The translations under genes were made by a program, and so were the position numbers. The notes under the pieces are model-generated. The model was not told the DNA's origin, made no database searches, and worked only from the letters and a program-made list of their open reading frames with translations. A stretch of DNA of 64,000 nucleotides, from positions 268,102,075 through 268,166,074 of the forward strand of contig NC_081407.1 in assembly GCF_030272615.1 (NCBI RefSeq), in the 5' to 3' direction. Shown one piece after another: positions 1-11,276 of this stretch (positions are counted from its first letter, which is position 1; every line of letters begins with the position of its first letter). Origin of the DNA: Cryptomeria japonica (lineage: Eukaryota > Streptophyta > Pinopsida > Cupressales > Cupressaceae).

Positions 1-344
1 AACATTGCATCAAAATCAAAGCCCTCTGAGTCTTTGTTTTAAGTTTTTATTTTTTTGAACTTATGAATTAATATTTTATTATTTGATTTCCTATTTATAA
101 TTTATTATTTATTAATTTTAAATTTTTAAATGTTTAACAATTAATTTAATATTTTCTATTTATAATATGAATTAATTTTAAACGCTTGATATGAATTAAT
201 TTTTTTAAATTTAAAATTTAATTAATGTTGCCTTTTAGTTTTTTAATAACAATTTGAATTAATAGGGGCCCCCCATATTAAAAAATTTAAAAAAAATTGA
301 AAATACGACGTTGTTTTTTTTTAATATTTTTTAATAGCCTTAGA
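1..344. other. AT-rich non-coding DNA
   Basis: Very AT-rich sequence with runs of A and T. I see no coding potential. It probably lies in an intron of the minus-strand HAD gene, because exons of that gene end at 3279 and the rest must lie further left (inference). Confidence 0.5.
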
Positions 345-556
345 TGTGGGGGACGTCTAGCCGTCCCCGGGAGGGATTGGGGCCGTCCCCGGGACGTACG
401 GACGTCCCCCACGGCTAGGGCAGACGTCCCCCCATTTCAGGGACGTCCCCTCTAAATTCTTGGCAATTTGGGGACGGGGGGGAACGTCCGCTAGCCGTCC
501 CCAAAACGTCCCCGGGATTGGGACGGGGGTTTTCAGGCCGGGGACGCGTCCCCAGG
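345..556. repeat. GC-rich GGGACGTCCC-type repeat cluster
   Basis: A GC- and CpG-dense island of about 210 bp in AT-rich surroundings. It is built from many variants of GGGGACGTCCCC, CCGTCCCCGGGA and CTAGCCGTCCCC in both orientations, so much of it can fold back on itself. A (TA)n run follows at 557-574. No frame or known element end was recognised. Confidence 0.75.
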
Positions 557-1034
557 TTTTATATATATATATATATTAATTGTATTATCATTTATTATTA
601 AATTCAATTCTAAAGCAGGCATCATCTTGTTTTGATTGTTTAGATGGGGACATCACAGAAATACTGTTTCAGGACTAAATTCAGGTAAATCCCAAAAAGA
701 GACATTACATACCACTAACAAAGTTAACAGAAAAAGAGCCATCAAATTGACCTGTTTGAATAATGGGCCAATTAAACCATGAATTGTGACTTATAAGAGG
801 GTTTGCCAACTACAATCATTGTATATAGAATGCAAAACATGATTTTCAGAATAACAATTTGAACCTTTATTTGTACCCCTTCTCAATTTAATAGAAAATT
901 TATCAAGACTAATAATTTAATGGAAAGTTTCTTGCACTTCAAAGATTGCATTTAAACCTTGTTAATGGGGTAATAAACAGTAACCATAAGTGTTTTTTTA
1001 TCTTCTTGAATAACACCTTAAACTGATAATTTGT
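557..1034. other. Non-coding, nothing recognised
   Basis: AT-rich sequence with a short (TA)n stretch at its start. No coding or repeat signature was seen. Confidence 0.4.
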
Positions 1035-2158
1035 AAAATGAATTTTGCAAGAGCAGCTAGAGGTAACCCAGGTCCAGCCACTGTGGCTGTTGTCTTTCAG
1101 TGGTCTTTTGGGTCTTTTGTTATAGGGGCTTCTTATTTTTTAGGTTCCAGATCTAATAATGAAGCAGACACTTTGGCAGCTCTGGAAGGGAATTTATTGG
1201 TGGTCCCTTTGGGGTGCAAAAGTTTGGAGATTGAAGAGAAATCCCTTTTAGCAATCAATGGTTTTTTGAAAAATCAAATTCAAGATTAGCCTGTGATCAG
1301 CATCTTAGATGAAGTCTGGCTATTGTGTAGATATTTTGATTCAATTGGTTTTAGTCATTGCTTTTAGGATTGCAATATGGTTGCAGGTTTATTGACCAAT
1401 GGTAGGGTAGACCAATTTGCCTTTTCAACCAAAGTTAAGGAAGGATTTGGAGAATAATTCTATTTAAGGGAAGGTAATCATTCCTCCTAATTGTGGATCA
1501 CTTCCCAATTTTGACATGATGGCATTATTTTGTTGTGATTCAAAGCAGCTTGGATTATTTTCCTTGATTTGATCAAGACAATCATCTCATGAGCTTTGCA
1601 GCTCACAGAAACACATTTCTCTCTGCTCATGTACCTTCATGTTATATTTTCCAGCCCCATTTGCATTTTCCTTATGGTAATCTATTTCCTTGTAGCAGTG
1701 TTTGTCCGCAGTGGTGTGGTGATTTTCTGTGCAGGTTCAAGGCTGGTGTGACTGGCATTTGTGAAATCACAAAAAGGAGCTTTTTGAATGAAGATTTCCC
1801 TTATTCTGGAGCGGTCTCTGACAAACATTCAAGAAAGACTTTCTGCAACCCTGAACTCACTGTTTTGCATCGTCTGAAGGAGGTGCTAGGGAGTATAGGA
1901 TTGCAAATTCTGGAGCAGTTCACACTAGGGCCTCAATGTTCAGGGCTTTTGTTCATAAAATAGAAGCAAAAGTGTCTGATTCTAGGGCATGGGAGCGGAT
2001 TCTCAGCAGAATCCTTCAAGCATTTTTCTGGGTGATAACCTTGAGGATGACACCTTGGTTGACTCTGTTGTTTTGAGCCAGCTTCAGCAAGATATGGAGC
2101 AGCTGCAAGCTCTTATTCTGTCCTTGTTGAAGAAACAAGGCCAACTTAGTTCTCTATA
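1035..2158 (+). pseudogene. LINE fragment with RNase H domain
   Basis: The first 83 codons from 1038 read as the RNase H domain found at the C-terminus of plant non-LTR retrotransposons: the ARGNPGPA core, then SNNEADTLAALEG with the expected Glu. The usual FDGASRGNPG start is changed to FARAARGNPG, so the first catalytic Asp is lost. After a stop near 1289 the same frame continues with the typical C-terminal part of the domain (ILDEVWLLCRYF, SHCF, CNMVAGLL) to about 1420. Further frames to 2158 end in a Gln/Leu-rich helical stretch (VVLSQLQQDMEQLQALIL). It is a dead, 5'-truncated copy. Boundaries are approximate. Confidence 0.7.
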
Positions 2159-3272
2159 GTCAAGATTTGGCTCTGTGCCTAGTCAATTTGTGAATGGTGA
2201 TTCATAACGGCAGTCTTGAGGTTTGCTACTCCACCTCCTCACTACTTCGAAAACTCAGATAACCAAAGCTGTTCATAAATTGTCTTTGGAGCTAAGTAGA
2301 CTAGTGATTCTCAAGGATGATGAAGCTTCAGGTCCCTATTGATAGTCTGGCTTGGGTGTGTGGTTGGTTGCACTATAAATGTTCTGTATGTTTGCAACCA
2401 GGCTTTCTTGAAGGAAGGTTTTTAGCATTCTTTGGTTTTTCACAAGAGGAGCCCTAAAGAATCCTCACCTATCAATTGAATAAACATTATAAAGTAAACC
2501 TGAAATCACCACAAAAGTTTCTCAAAGAGATTCAAGTGCTTAACAGTAAACACTAACCAGATTTATAACAGAAGCTGCAATTGCAAAACAATTTTGTCTT
2601 AAGGATTTAATGCTGGTTGCAAGAAGCTGAACCTACTCAGATTGCTGCAGACTAGAATTTAAAAATCATTATGATTACCAACATGCTGAAATCAATAGCT
2701 TCCTGAAGTCGAACAATACGAAGGTATTTCCAATGGTATATATAATAGATCCTTGTAATTCAAAGTTCTCAAACAGCCACAAATATAGGATTCATATCTT
2801 TTACTTTTCTATTTATAATTGAGCAAATGCTAAAATTAGAGCTTTAATGTCCATGAAGTACTTACATGTTTATGGTCAAACTAGCCATGATAATAGCAAT
2901 TATGTTTCAGATATACTATTGGGCTCATATATAGAAAATCTGCTATAGTGTTTTTTATTCACATGATGAGTATTCTTGTTTAAAGAATTGTTTTTTTCTT
3001 GCTGCTTTATTAAGTTGAATTTCTACATAATAAAGAAATCTGTTATGTGATAATATATGGACAATATTCTGCCTATTGAACTCTATCTCTAAGGCACAAA
3101 TGAATTTCCCTCTTTATGTACAAATTAACATAAAAAACTTTGTGCCTTGGATATTCAACGATTTCTCAGAAGGAGTTCCAATTTGTAAAGCCAAACAGAA
3201 GTATTACCATAAAACTTGGAGAAAGTTGTGGACCATCCAAACTAAGTTAAAACAACAATTATAATAGATGTG
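2159..3272. other. Intron 4 sequence of the HAD gene, nothing else recognised
   Basis: I searched the minus strand here for the HAD exon that should follow the 3383..3279 exon and found none. The intron therefore probably runs out of the window to the left. Short reading frames here show no family resemblance. Confidence 0.5.
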
Positions 3273-3278
3273 ACTTAC

Positions 3279-3383
3279 CACTACATTGTCCCATGAAAAA
3301 ATGAGACCAAAAGCTTCATCAGGTTTCATTGAGTATCTTATTCTTTGAAGACCACTTTCACGTAGTCGATCATTCAAGAAATC
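3279..3383 (-). CDS. HAD-superfamily hydrolase, exon 4 (last exon in window)
   Basis: This exon is 105 nt, 35 codons, phase 0 at both ends. On the minus strand the acceptor reads TTCATTGAAG before GATTTC, and the donor is GTAAGT after GTAGTG. It encodes DFLNDRLRESGL, RYSMKPDEAFG and LIFSWDNVV. From memory of plant plastid HAD hydrolases this matches the segment entering the HAD domain (the Arabidopsis At3g10970 type). Motif I of HAD enzymes is DxDx(T/V). Here the nucleophile position is Ser (F-S-W-D-N-V-V) and only the second Asp is present. The cap and core domains must be encoded left of the window. Substrate unknown. Confidence 0.85.
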
Positions 3384-3540
3384 CTTCAATGAATTAAAAC
3401 ACAAATAAAACGCTTTAAGTTAGGAAACTAAAACACAAAAATTCCCTAATTTCCAATTTAGAAAATTGGCTTCTGTTGCATACAGATTAACAAAGCATGC
3501 CGCATTATACCACTAGGCCAAGTGCTCAAACAGAACTTAC
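3384..3540 (-). other. HAD gene intron 3 (157 nt) with a tRNA A-box-like stretch
   Basis: A short intron with GTAAGT donor (3540..3535) and AG acceptor (3385..3384). On the minus strand it contains GGCCTAGTGGTATAATG, which resembles a tRNA or SINE A box. No B box follows, so this is not a tRNA gene. Confidence 0.75.
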
Positions 3541-3609
3541 TACATCAACTTCTAGTGGGCCATTTGGTTTGTAAGCTTCAAAAGCCTCTCCATATTCAGC
3601 TCCAATAGC
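3541..3609 (-). CDS. HAD-superfamily hydrolase, exon 3
   Basis: This exon is 69 nt, 23 codons, phase 0 at both ends, bounded by an AG acceptor at 3611..3610 and a GTAAGT donor at 3540..3535. It encodes AIGAEYGEAFEAYKPNGP and LEVDV, and joins in frame to the DFLNDRL start of exon 4. The block is characteristic of the plant plastid HAD protein ahead of its catalytic domain (established family knowledge, recalled). It lies 157 nt from exon 4 but about 11.3 kb from exon 2. Confidence 0.85.
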
Positions 3610-4527
3610 CTGACGACAAAATTCATATTGAACTTATAACCTTTTCACAAAGCAAAAACTATAGCAGTTGTGAAATTGTTTTATGTACTCCATGCATAAT
3701 ACATTTTAAATTTTAATGAACCACCTGAAGCTATGCAAGGTGCATGCCATTTTTTGAAGTCAAACAACACCTTAACGGAAAGCCTTAAACCACATTATGA
3801 AAGCCTTAAGCCACATTATGAAAGCAGCCATATCTGTAGAGACAATATTTAGAATTAATAGTTTCAATTTTCAACACTATACTTGTGTAGCACTACTTAG
3901 TACTACCCCTTATATGCTTGTACTAATAACTTGCAAAATGACACGTTTGTAAACAAGGTTCCAAGGTTCCTTAGTGAGAATGATTGCCAGACCTTATCCC
4001 TTAGTGATAGCCTTTTAAGATATCAGCCGCAAAAGTGTGAATGTTCAATACTTCGTAGTTTTTTCTTTAATTGATGCAGTAAACTAAAAAATTCCTATCT
4101 TGCTGTGGGATACTGATTTTATGTGCCTATATGCTTTATTATAAAAAATTTGAAGGACTGCAGCCCCAATTTTAATCATGCCACCATTTAATCAGAAACT
4201 TAGCTGGGACAACCAGACATTTGTATCCATGAATTTTTTATCACTTGGTGAACATTCGGAAATCTTCTGTCTACTAATAAATTTATTTATAGCCAAAATA
4301 AGGTCATATAAAATTTATAATCAAACTAACGCATCCTTTTCACTTTAATAGGGAGCATTTCAAGGTCATACAGTTTTAGTTAGTCAAGGTGTTAAGAAGT
4401 CCAGCATTGTTTGTTTGTATTTGTGGAAGTGTCCCTATTTAAAGTAAGTTCAATGTTCTTAGTATTATTTCAACCGATTAAAAAAAGCAAATTTGTGAGT
4501 AGGTAAATAAGAGTTATTTTATTTATG

Positions 4528-4720
4528 GGATGAGCTCAAGGAAGAAATTATTGGGCTTTCATAGTGGAGACCCATGTACGAATCCCTAGGAGACATGTTA
4601 AATGCTTAAAATGTTACAAATGTTGAATTAAGGAATTGCTGCATCCAGTTCTGGTTGTGCCATACATCAACAAACAAGGCCAGATTCAAGTCATGGGTGA
4701 ATTTGATGTAAGGGGTACCC
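4528..4720 (+). mobile_element. Possible tRNA-derived SINE
   Basis: TGAGCTCAAGGAAG at 4531 resembles a pol III A box, and TGTACGAATCCC at 4575-4586 resembles a B box (GGTTCGAATCC). The spacing of about 45 bp fits a tRNA-like head. The 3' end and any target duplication were not identified. Confidence 0.35.
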
Positions 4721-5345
4721 CTAAATTGTGACATCTAAACCAAAGGACACCCAACAAGCAGAATTTAGCAATTAAACATATTGTTTTACCTAATAGTTCT
4801 CCAACACTGCTGATTATAAAGGGATACAGTGGTATTCATATTCAAACTTTCTAAATTAATCATTCATTAGGAATGACTGTTACTCACTAGAAGCAGGTTG
4901 TATGTTTTAAAATCTTTTAATATTTATTCCTTCTAACTCTCACTCACAGAATGTGATGCCATCCTGCCTACCATGTTTTGCTTAAAACATTTATATTATA
5001 CCTTTGATTATGCGATGTACTGAAATCTTTTTACATAGCCAAAAACGATATCAATAAGAGTAACTTAAAGTTCACGACTAAACCAGGTAAGTCTAAAGTA
5101 ATCACAAATTAGAGGTCTATTGATCCATTAATGACTCAGTTATACCAATGAACATCTCCTCAAAATGGATCCCAATAGTGTGAAATCTGCATTAACATAA
5201 GAATTGTATTATCTTCCACACTGCTGAAAAAAAAACCAATGAAGGAACGTGGCAAGAAAAATTATAGTATAGGCATTACCATGGAGACATGTTTACCCCA
5301 TAGAAACCTACTGGGAGTGAAATCTCCATTGAAGGTAGGGTTGTG

Positions 5346-6366
5346 TGATCCACAATGATTAGGGAAATGATAGCACAATAATGGGAGGAATTATTTTTGA
5401 AGTTGCAGCCATAGAAAAACACAAGAGGGACTAACTGCCAGTTCCATCAAGAGACAGTTATAAAACTGTCAGTTCCATCAAGGGGCAGTTTCAAAACTGC
5501 TGGTTCCTCTAAGGGATGATTTCAAAACTGCAGGCTTTTTAAGAGGCAGTTTTGAAACCATTAGCCGTTAGGGGGTTTTTCCAAAACTGTCAAGGCAGTT
5601 TCACAACCGCCAATCTCACAAAAGGAGCAGTTTTGAAACCATCAGTCCCTAGTGCTAGGGGGTTTTTCCAAAACTGTGAAGGCAGTTTCACAACCGCCGA
5701 TCTCACAAAAGGGGACTTTGGGCCCAATTCAACATGTGAGATGTTGAAACAGACAATTCAATGATTTCTTTTCAAATTTCCATTTTGGAGCCTTCCAATG
5801 TGCAAGGGAGATTCTCCAGCAACTATTTAAAGACATGAAAAGATTGGATTGGATGATCAAAGGCATTCCATAGTGAATGTATCATCAAAGGGAGGTTTGA
5901 GCAAATTCAAATCTTCCAGTTGCAAATCATAATACACAAGAGAGTGAGAGTGCAACTCAGAGAACAAGGAAATTCCAGGCAGAGTACACAGCTAAATGGG
6001 TTGGAAGTACTCAACCCCAGAGAGCACTAGTAAGATAAGAAATGTATGGAGTGATTTTTTCACACTTATAATAGTTTCAGTTTTCCGAGGAAGCTCAGAA
6101 GATGTGCATTTGCCACTCCCAACTAGTTTTCATCACCTTGAGGTTTCTATCATTAATCTGTCTCTCTCTATGGCATGTGCAATTTGCTTCTATCAATGCT
6201 TGTTTGTTAAGTATATGTCATCCTTCCACTTTGCATGCACAATCTAACTCTAATTCAGAGAAAATTCAATATCATTTCAATGAAAATTCAAGTAGTTTAG
6301 TACAGGTGAAAAGTAATTTTGACTGTTAATTTACATAAGCGTAATCTTGTAGAAAATTACAGATCA
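5346..6366 (+). repeat. Left (5') LTR
   Basis: It starts TGATCCACAATG and ends ACAGATCA. Its U3 part (5430-5714) holds tandem repeats built on GCAGTTTCAAAACTGC, a near-perfect palindrome, including an 81/88-bp duplication (5546-5626 and 5627-5714). It aligns along its whole length with 8746..9710. Confidence 0.85.
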
Positions 6367-6368
6367 AT

Positions 6369-6380
6369 TGGTATCAGAAC
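6369..6380 (+). other. Primer-binding site (initiator tRNA-Met)
   Basis: TGGTATCAGAAC lies two bases after the left LTR. It matches the TGGTATCAGAGC complement of the tRNA-Met 3' end at all but one position. Confidence 0.8.
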
Positions 6381-6496
6381 AACAGATTCCATGAGGCTTG
6401 TAGGAGTTTTTGGTAACACATAAAAAAATTGTGTATAACCATATTTCTAGATCTTTGTAAAGGTGTTGCAAGATTAGTTGGTTGAAAAGTACAGCC

Positions 6497-7690
6497 ATGA
6501 CAAAGCCATTAAAGAATAAGTCTGACGGTCTCCAAGCATTGCATGAGTAGGTGTTGACAGAGAATAAAGCTCTTTAGGAGAAGGTGAATTATTTGGAAGA
6601 AAGAATCAAAGAGTTGAAAGCTAGCAGGAGGAAAATAAATTCTTCATTGGTCCTTATGCAATTGCAACAGGAGTTGATGGTTAACAATGGATTACTATCA
6701 AAACTCTAGCATGATGGAGCAAAGAAGAGAGAGGAATCTGCAAAGAAAAATGGACTAGCCTCTCCTCTGGAAGAAAAATCAATGAATGAGGTATGCAAAG
6801 AAAGCACCCTAGAACATGTTTGTTAAATCTACTTAATCCATAGGTGTGTTTGACAAGGCAACCAAGGGTTAAGAGTCCAAGCTGCTAACTTGAATGAGCT
6901 ATAATAAAAAAGGACTTGCAAGGAAGGACAAGAACCTATCATGATTGAGGAAAGACCTCAATATAAGGGCCTAGGATGAAAGAGCATGGTGATTGGTAAA
7001 TGCTCAAAGTAGGAGTGTACACACCATTCACACACCAAGGACAGTTTAAAGAAGGTAAAGATTACTCTGGTATTATATTTGTGAAGCCTTGGCATGATTG
7101 TATATCTCCAAAACTCAAGGAAAAATCAAAGCTTAGTACAAGAGAGCAAAATTCTACCCTACAAGGGCAAAGAGGAGCCTTCAAAGACACAACTTTAGAA
7201 AAGAATTCTCTATCCTTTCCAACAGATGCAAAGCAAAAATGGGGAGACTACATTCCAACTACTTCACCACTAGTCAGGTCTAGGAAGGAGGCAAGCTGGC
7301 ATGTGGTAAATCAAGCAAGGTATGCAAGAGGCAAGTTTTCTATTGTTTGCTTCAATCGCATGACGGAAGGACATGCTGCAGAAGAATTCAAGTATCTTGT
7401 TCATTTTACTAGTTGCAGGAGAAGTAAACATTGCAGAATAACACGCAACACAAACACCACAAAGGAGCCTATTCTCCATAAAAAGGATGAGAAGAGAAGA
7501 AGCCACCGTCCAAGACAGAAGCAACAGGAAGATCAAGACACACTGAAAAGAGATAAGAAGCTGATTGATTTGTGTATACAAATTTGACAACAATTGCTCT
7601 CATTACAAGATTGAAGAGCATTGGGATAGCAAGTGTTGGAGAATCCATCCAAAGCTTCACCCAAAACATGGCAAAGGCAAGAATTAAGAG
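6497..7690 (+). pseudogene. Degenerate Gag-like protein
   Basis: From an ATG near 6497 (MTKPLKNKSDG) the frames read as a Glu/Lys-rich coiled coil with several stops to about 6990. A 195-codon open stretch at 7000..7587 is basic at its end (KKDEKRRSHRPRQKQQEDQ). In the next frame, 7586..7690 reads CSHYKIEEHWDSKC then WRIHPKLHPKHGKG. This has the spacing of a CX2CX4HX4C zinc knuckle but with Tyr for the second Cys. The order coiled coil, basic region, knuckle fits a retrotransposon Gag. No pol domain follows to 8745. Confidence 0.6.
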
Positions 7691-8745
7691 CAACTAGGAA
7701 AGGGGGAAGGGAAGATTACCAAAACACCAAGATCAAGGAGAGAAAAGCTCTTACATAAATCTTCACCGCCATTAAATGGCAAGGAGTTGTTTTTTTATTC
7801 TTGTAAAAAGCATTTACTTGATTTACACAGGAGAAATGTGTGAGTTGCTTTCTTTATAGGGGCATATGAGTAGCACTACAAACAATTTTTTTATGATTAT
7901 GGTTACGTTCAAGATGATAACTCCACTTGCAGAGCAAACAAGGAGTATTACCCACTCACCATAAGTGAGCATGAAGAGCATTGACCACTTGGAGACCAAG
8001 GTGGGACCAAAAAAGGAGCAAAACATGTGTGAGGTAACAGGTCAATTTCAGCCTTCAAATGTATTTCATTGATGATTGGTACTTATGTCTATTTGTTGTA
8101 TGGTTCAGTAGTATGGGTATTTTTCAGTGTTGTACACATGCATATCTTTTCATGGTAATGTTGTCATTATAAAATGTAATTTGATACAATTCTTTCTTGT
8201 ATGGTATGGCAACAACAGGAAACTAACAGCATTTGTATGGGCAAGTAAGGGAGACAATATGCATATCATGAATGAGCATAGAAACAAAATGTGACAGCTT
8301 GGAAATGGCAAGTCACTAATTGTATGTGTCTCGTAGGGTGAAAGAAGCAAAACAATCCACGAGATAAAGCTTCAAATAGCATTTGGTTGGGAATCCATGC
8401 TACAAAAGGAAAAAAAAAAAAAGAGCATGACAATGGGAGGTCACACAGCCACCATTATTGTATTTTGTATAAAATCTCATTGTAGTTGTAGTAGAAGGAT
8501 CAATATAATTTAGAGTTAGCAGTGACCAACATTGAGATGATCATGGGAAGGATACCAAGGAACCATTGTATTGCAGTTGCAGGTTAAAAGTGTGATAGAG
8601 CACTCCTACCTCCTATCTCAAAGTACCTTAGTGTTGAGCATCACCATGGAAAATAAGCAGGGAGATGTGAGGGATTCTTCTTCCAAGCACATGGACATAG
8701 AAGTTTCAAAGATGGAGGAAGATATTCTTCTATATTTCAAGAGTA

Positions 8746-9710
8746 AGCTCCATAAAGATTGGAAAAAAGATAACCCAGCAAATAGTGTTATTACTTACGA
8801 AGTTGCAAGCTCAAAAAAAAAAAAAAAAAAAGTAAAAACGGAAAATTGTTGGTTCTAGTAGGCATAAGTTTCAAAACCATTAGTTCTTCTAAGGGGTAGT
8901 TTCAGAACCCTTGCTTCTCTAAGGGACTGTTTCAAAATCATCAATTCTTCAAAGGGATGTTTTCAAAACCATCAATTCCCTAAGGGCAGTTGCAAGACTA
9001 TTGGTTCCCTGAGGGTAATATGAAATTGTTAATCAAATGCAAGGGATGCCTCTTTCATCCCAATTCAACATATGAGGACATAAAAATAACTATTTGACAA
9101 TTCCTCTTCAAATTCCCATTCTGGAGCCTTCCAATTTCACTGCATGAGGAGGATTCTCCAACAACTATTTAAGAACATTTAGTTAGATTGGACGATCAAA
9201 GACATTCCATAGTGAACATATCATCAAAGAGTGAACGTATTATCAAAGAGAGGCTGGGAGAACATACCAATCTTCCGGTTGCAAAGTACAATATACAAGA
9301 AAGTAAAACTGAATTAAAAAGGAGGAAGTTCTAGGCAAACTAAACAACTCAAGAGTTTGGAAGTACTCGACATAAAGAGTACTAGGAAGAAAGAAAATTC
9401 ATGGAGTGATTTTTTCACATTCGTAATTGTTTCTATTGCAAGGATTATCAAAAGATACGCACTTGCCACTTCCAACTCATTTTCTTTGCCTTAAGGTATC
9501 CAAGATAAATCTGTCTCTCTATGGTGCAATTTGCTTCTAATCATGCTTATTTATAAAGTATAAATCATCCTTCCACTTCAAATGCATAATCTAAGTCTAA
9601 TTCAAAAAATTCCACAATCATTTTAGTGAATTTAAGTAGCATAGCATGGGTGAGAATAAGTTTTTAGCATTAATTTACAAAAGCATATTCTTGTAGAAAA
9701 TTACAGATCA
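8746..9710 (+). repeat. Right (3') LTR
   Basis: It aligns with the left LTR from TCCATAAAGATTGG onward and ends AAATTACAGATCA, followed by the TTGTG target duplication. A run of about 19 A at 8813-8831 lies inside the aligned part, opposite AGAAAAACACAAG in the left copy. Confidence 0.8.
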
Positions 9711-10015
9711 TTGTGCCACCTTTCCAAATCACTATGCAAGTTTACAAGCCATAGTTCAAATATAGAAGCACGAGACAACTGTGAGGTCATAACACACTCT
9801 TACAATGCCATTCACAATTAATCTGCATCAAATATGTTACTGGGACTAATAATGCAGACTTGCATGCTTCCTACACTTTGCTGTAACTTGAAAGCAAATC
9901 TAGATGCTTCACTTGCACCCAAACATTCATGGAGATCAAAAGCCATCACAAACACTTGCTAAGTAGTTGTAAGTAAAAAGAATTACTATTAATACATGTA
10001 TACTATGGCAATTCT

Positions 10016-10988
10016 TGTCCAAAAATATGTCTTTACACCTTGCATAATGATCATGTAATGCTGATTCCTGTTATAAGGTGTGTAGTAAACCTTCTGTGAT
10101 AACATTAAATGTTGTTATAAGTTGTGGTCCACCTAGGGTGGGATGCCACACTTAGTGCTGGATTATTTATCCTATTTTAATGTAAATATTATGGGGTTCG
10201 CATAAGAACAATTCATCACAAGGTGGAATTGTCAATATTGAGTGCTTGGGTTGAATAAGACAAAGAGGGCCACGTGAGAAATCCGCAAAATGCGAATGGA
10301 CCCTTGGAGAATGTGAAGAGACTCTTAGGGATGTGAAGAGTCACACGGGGCATTTAGATGGACCCATGACTCATGGGTTCATGATCTTGGGAAACCATTG
10401 TTGATTCTTGTTTGCTCTTTGCTTATATATAGAGTGTTGTGGTCGGTGGTTAATGCAAGCAGGTTGCATGTTGTTGTAACAAGGATCCAAAGAAAACATG
10501 GCAATACATGTTTGCTTACATGGTGTTGTCTCCATATGATGTTGCATTGATCACAACAAGGAGATCAATGCATAGAGTGCATTGAAAAGAGGTCCTTTAA
10601 GAATGCATGTTACATTGAAGACAAGTTCTCTAAAAGTGCATGCTATCAAATTTGCTATATTGAAGATATTGGTTAAGCACAAGTGAAATTCTCTCTATAT
10701 TGTCCTCTGAAGACAAGTTCTCTAAAAGTGCATGCTATCAAATTTGCTATATTGAAGAAATTGGTTAAGCACAAGTGAAATTCTCTCTATATTGTACTCA
10801 TAATTTTGATAATATTGTTCGGTGGTGTCATGTTTCTTGTTTGGTTTCTTTCTTGAGAGAGTTTTCCAAAGTGGATTCAGTGTTCATACGTGTGTATACT
10901 TTGATTTTTCATTATGTTGTACTAGTTTTGGATCTTGTAACCCATTAAGCACGATTCTTCTCTGAAGATTATCAATTTTTTCCTAGCA
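10016..10988 (+). repeat. Composite element LTR 1
   Basis: It starts TGTCCAAAAATATG, aligned base for base with TGTTGGAAAGGTGT of LTR2, and ends TCCTAGCA. A TATA box, CTTATATATAGAG, lies at 10430-10442. It alone carries a 92-bp tandem duplication (10617-10708 and 10709-10800). Confidence 0.8.
10617..10800 (+). repeat. 92-bp tandem duplication in LTR 1
   Basis: Two near-identical units start GAAGACAAGTTCTC at 10617 and 10709. LTR2 and LTR3 have a single unit here, so the duplication arose after the LTR copies separated. Confidence 0.85.
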
Positions 10989-11276
10989 TTTGTATAAACT
11001 TGTTGCTTGGGAAGAGGGAATATTGGCCTTTAAGGAATCTTTGTTTGAATGGGAGCTTTGCATAGATGAATTTAATTTTTTTGTGCACTGGAAAATGGCA
11101 AGCCCATTGAAAAGGCATTTGTTTGTTGCTGACATATGTCTCAAATGGAGGACAAAAGTATCTTCATGGCATTGAAAACATGAGCCATGCTAAAATAGAA
11201 TTTATTTGCAGGAACATGGTTATTTGGTTTTGCTTTTATTTGACCCCTTATGCAATGTATACAACAAGTGAGAAAA

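Larger units (their letters stand above)
5346..9710 (+). mobile_element. Non-autonomous LTR retrotransposon in intron 2
   Basis: Two diverged LTRs (5346..6366 and 8746..9710) enclose 2.4 kb. The flanks carry the same 5-bp target duplication, TTGTG, at 5341-5345 and 9711-9715. The left LTR has TGATC...GATCA ends; the right LTR start has mutated (AGCTCC aligned with TGATCC). A primer-binding site for initiator tRNA-Met (TGGTATCAGAAC) follows the left LTR. The interior carries only gag-like remnants and no protease, reverse transcriptase or integrase, so the element must have been moved in trans (inference). It is transcribed against the host gene. Confidence 0.85.

Noticed and set aside
1589-1963. 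124-codon plus-strand frame
   Set aside because: No domain; probably a chance or shifted frame within the LINE fragment.
5440-5714. Regularly spaced repeats, superficially CRISPR-like
   Set aside because: Units are imperfect, palindromic and part of an LTR that recurs at 8850-9010. No cas genes, and the setting is a plant nucleus.
5552-5764. 70-codon frame with an internal repeat (GFFQNC)
   Set aside because: It is only the LTR tandem duplication translated.
8813-8831. A-run as a LINE or mRNA poly-A tail
   Set aside because: It lies inside the aligned right LTR, where the left copy has an A-rich stretch, so it is an expanded A tract.
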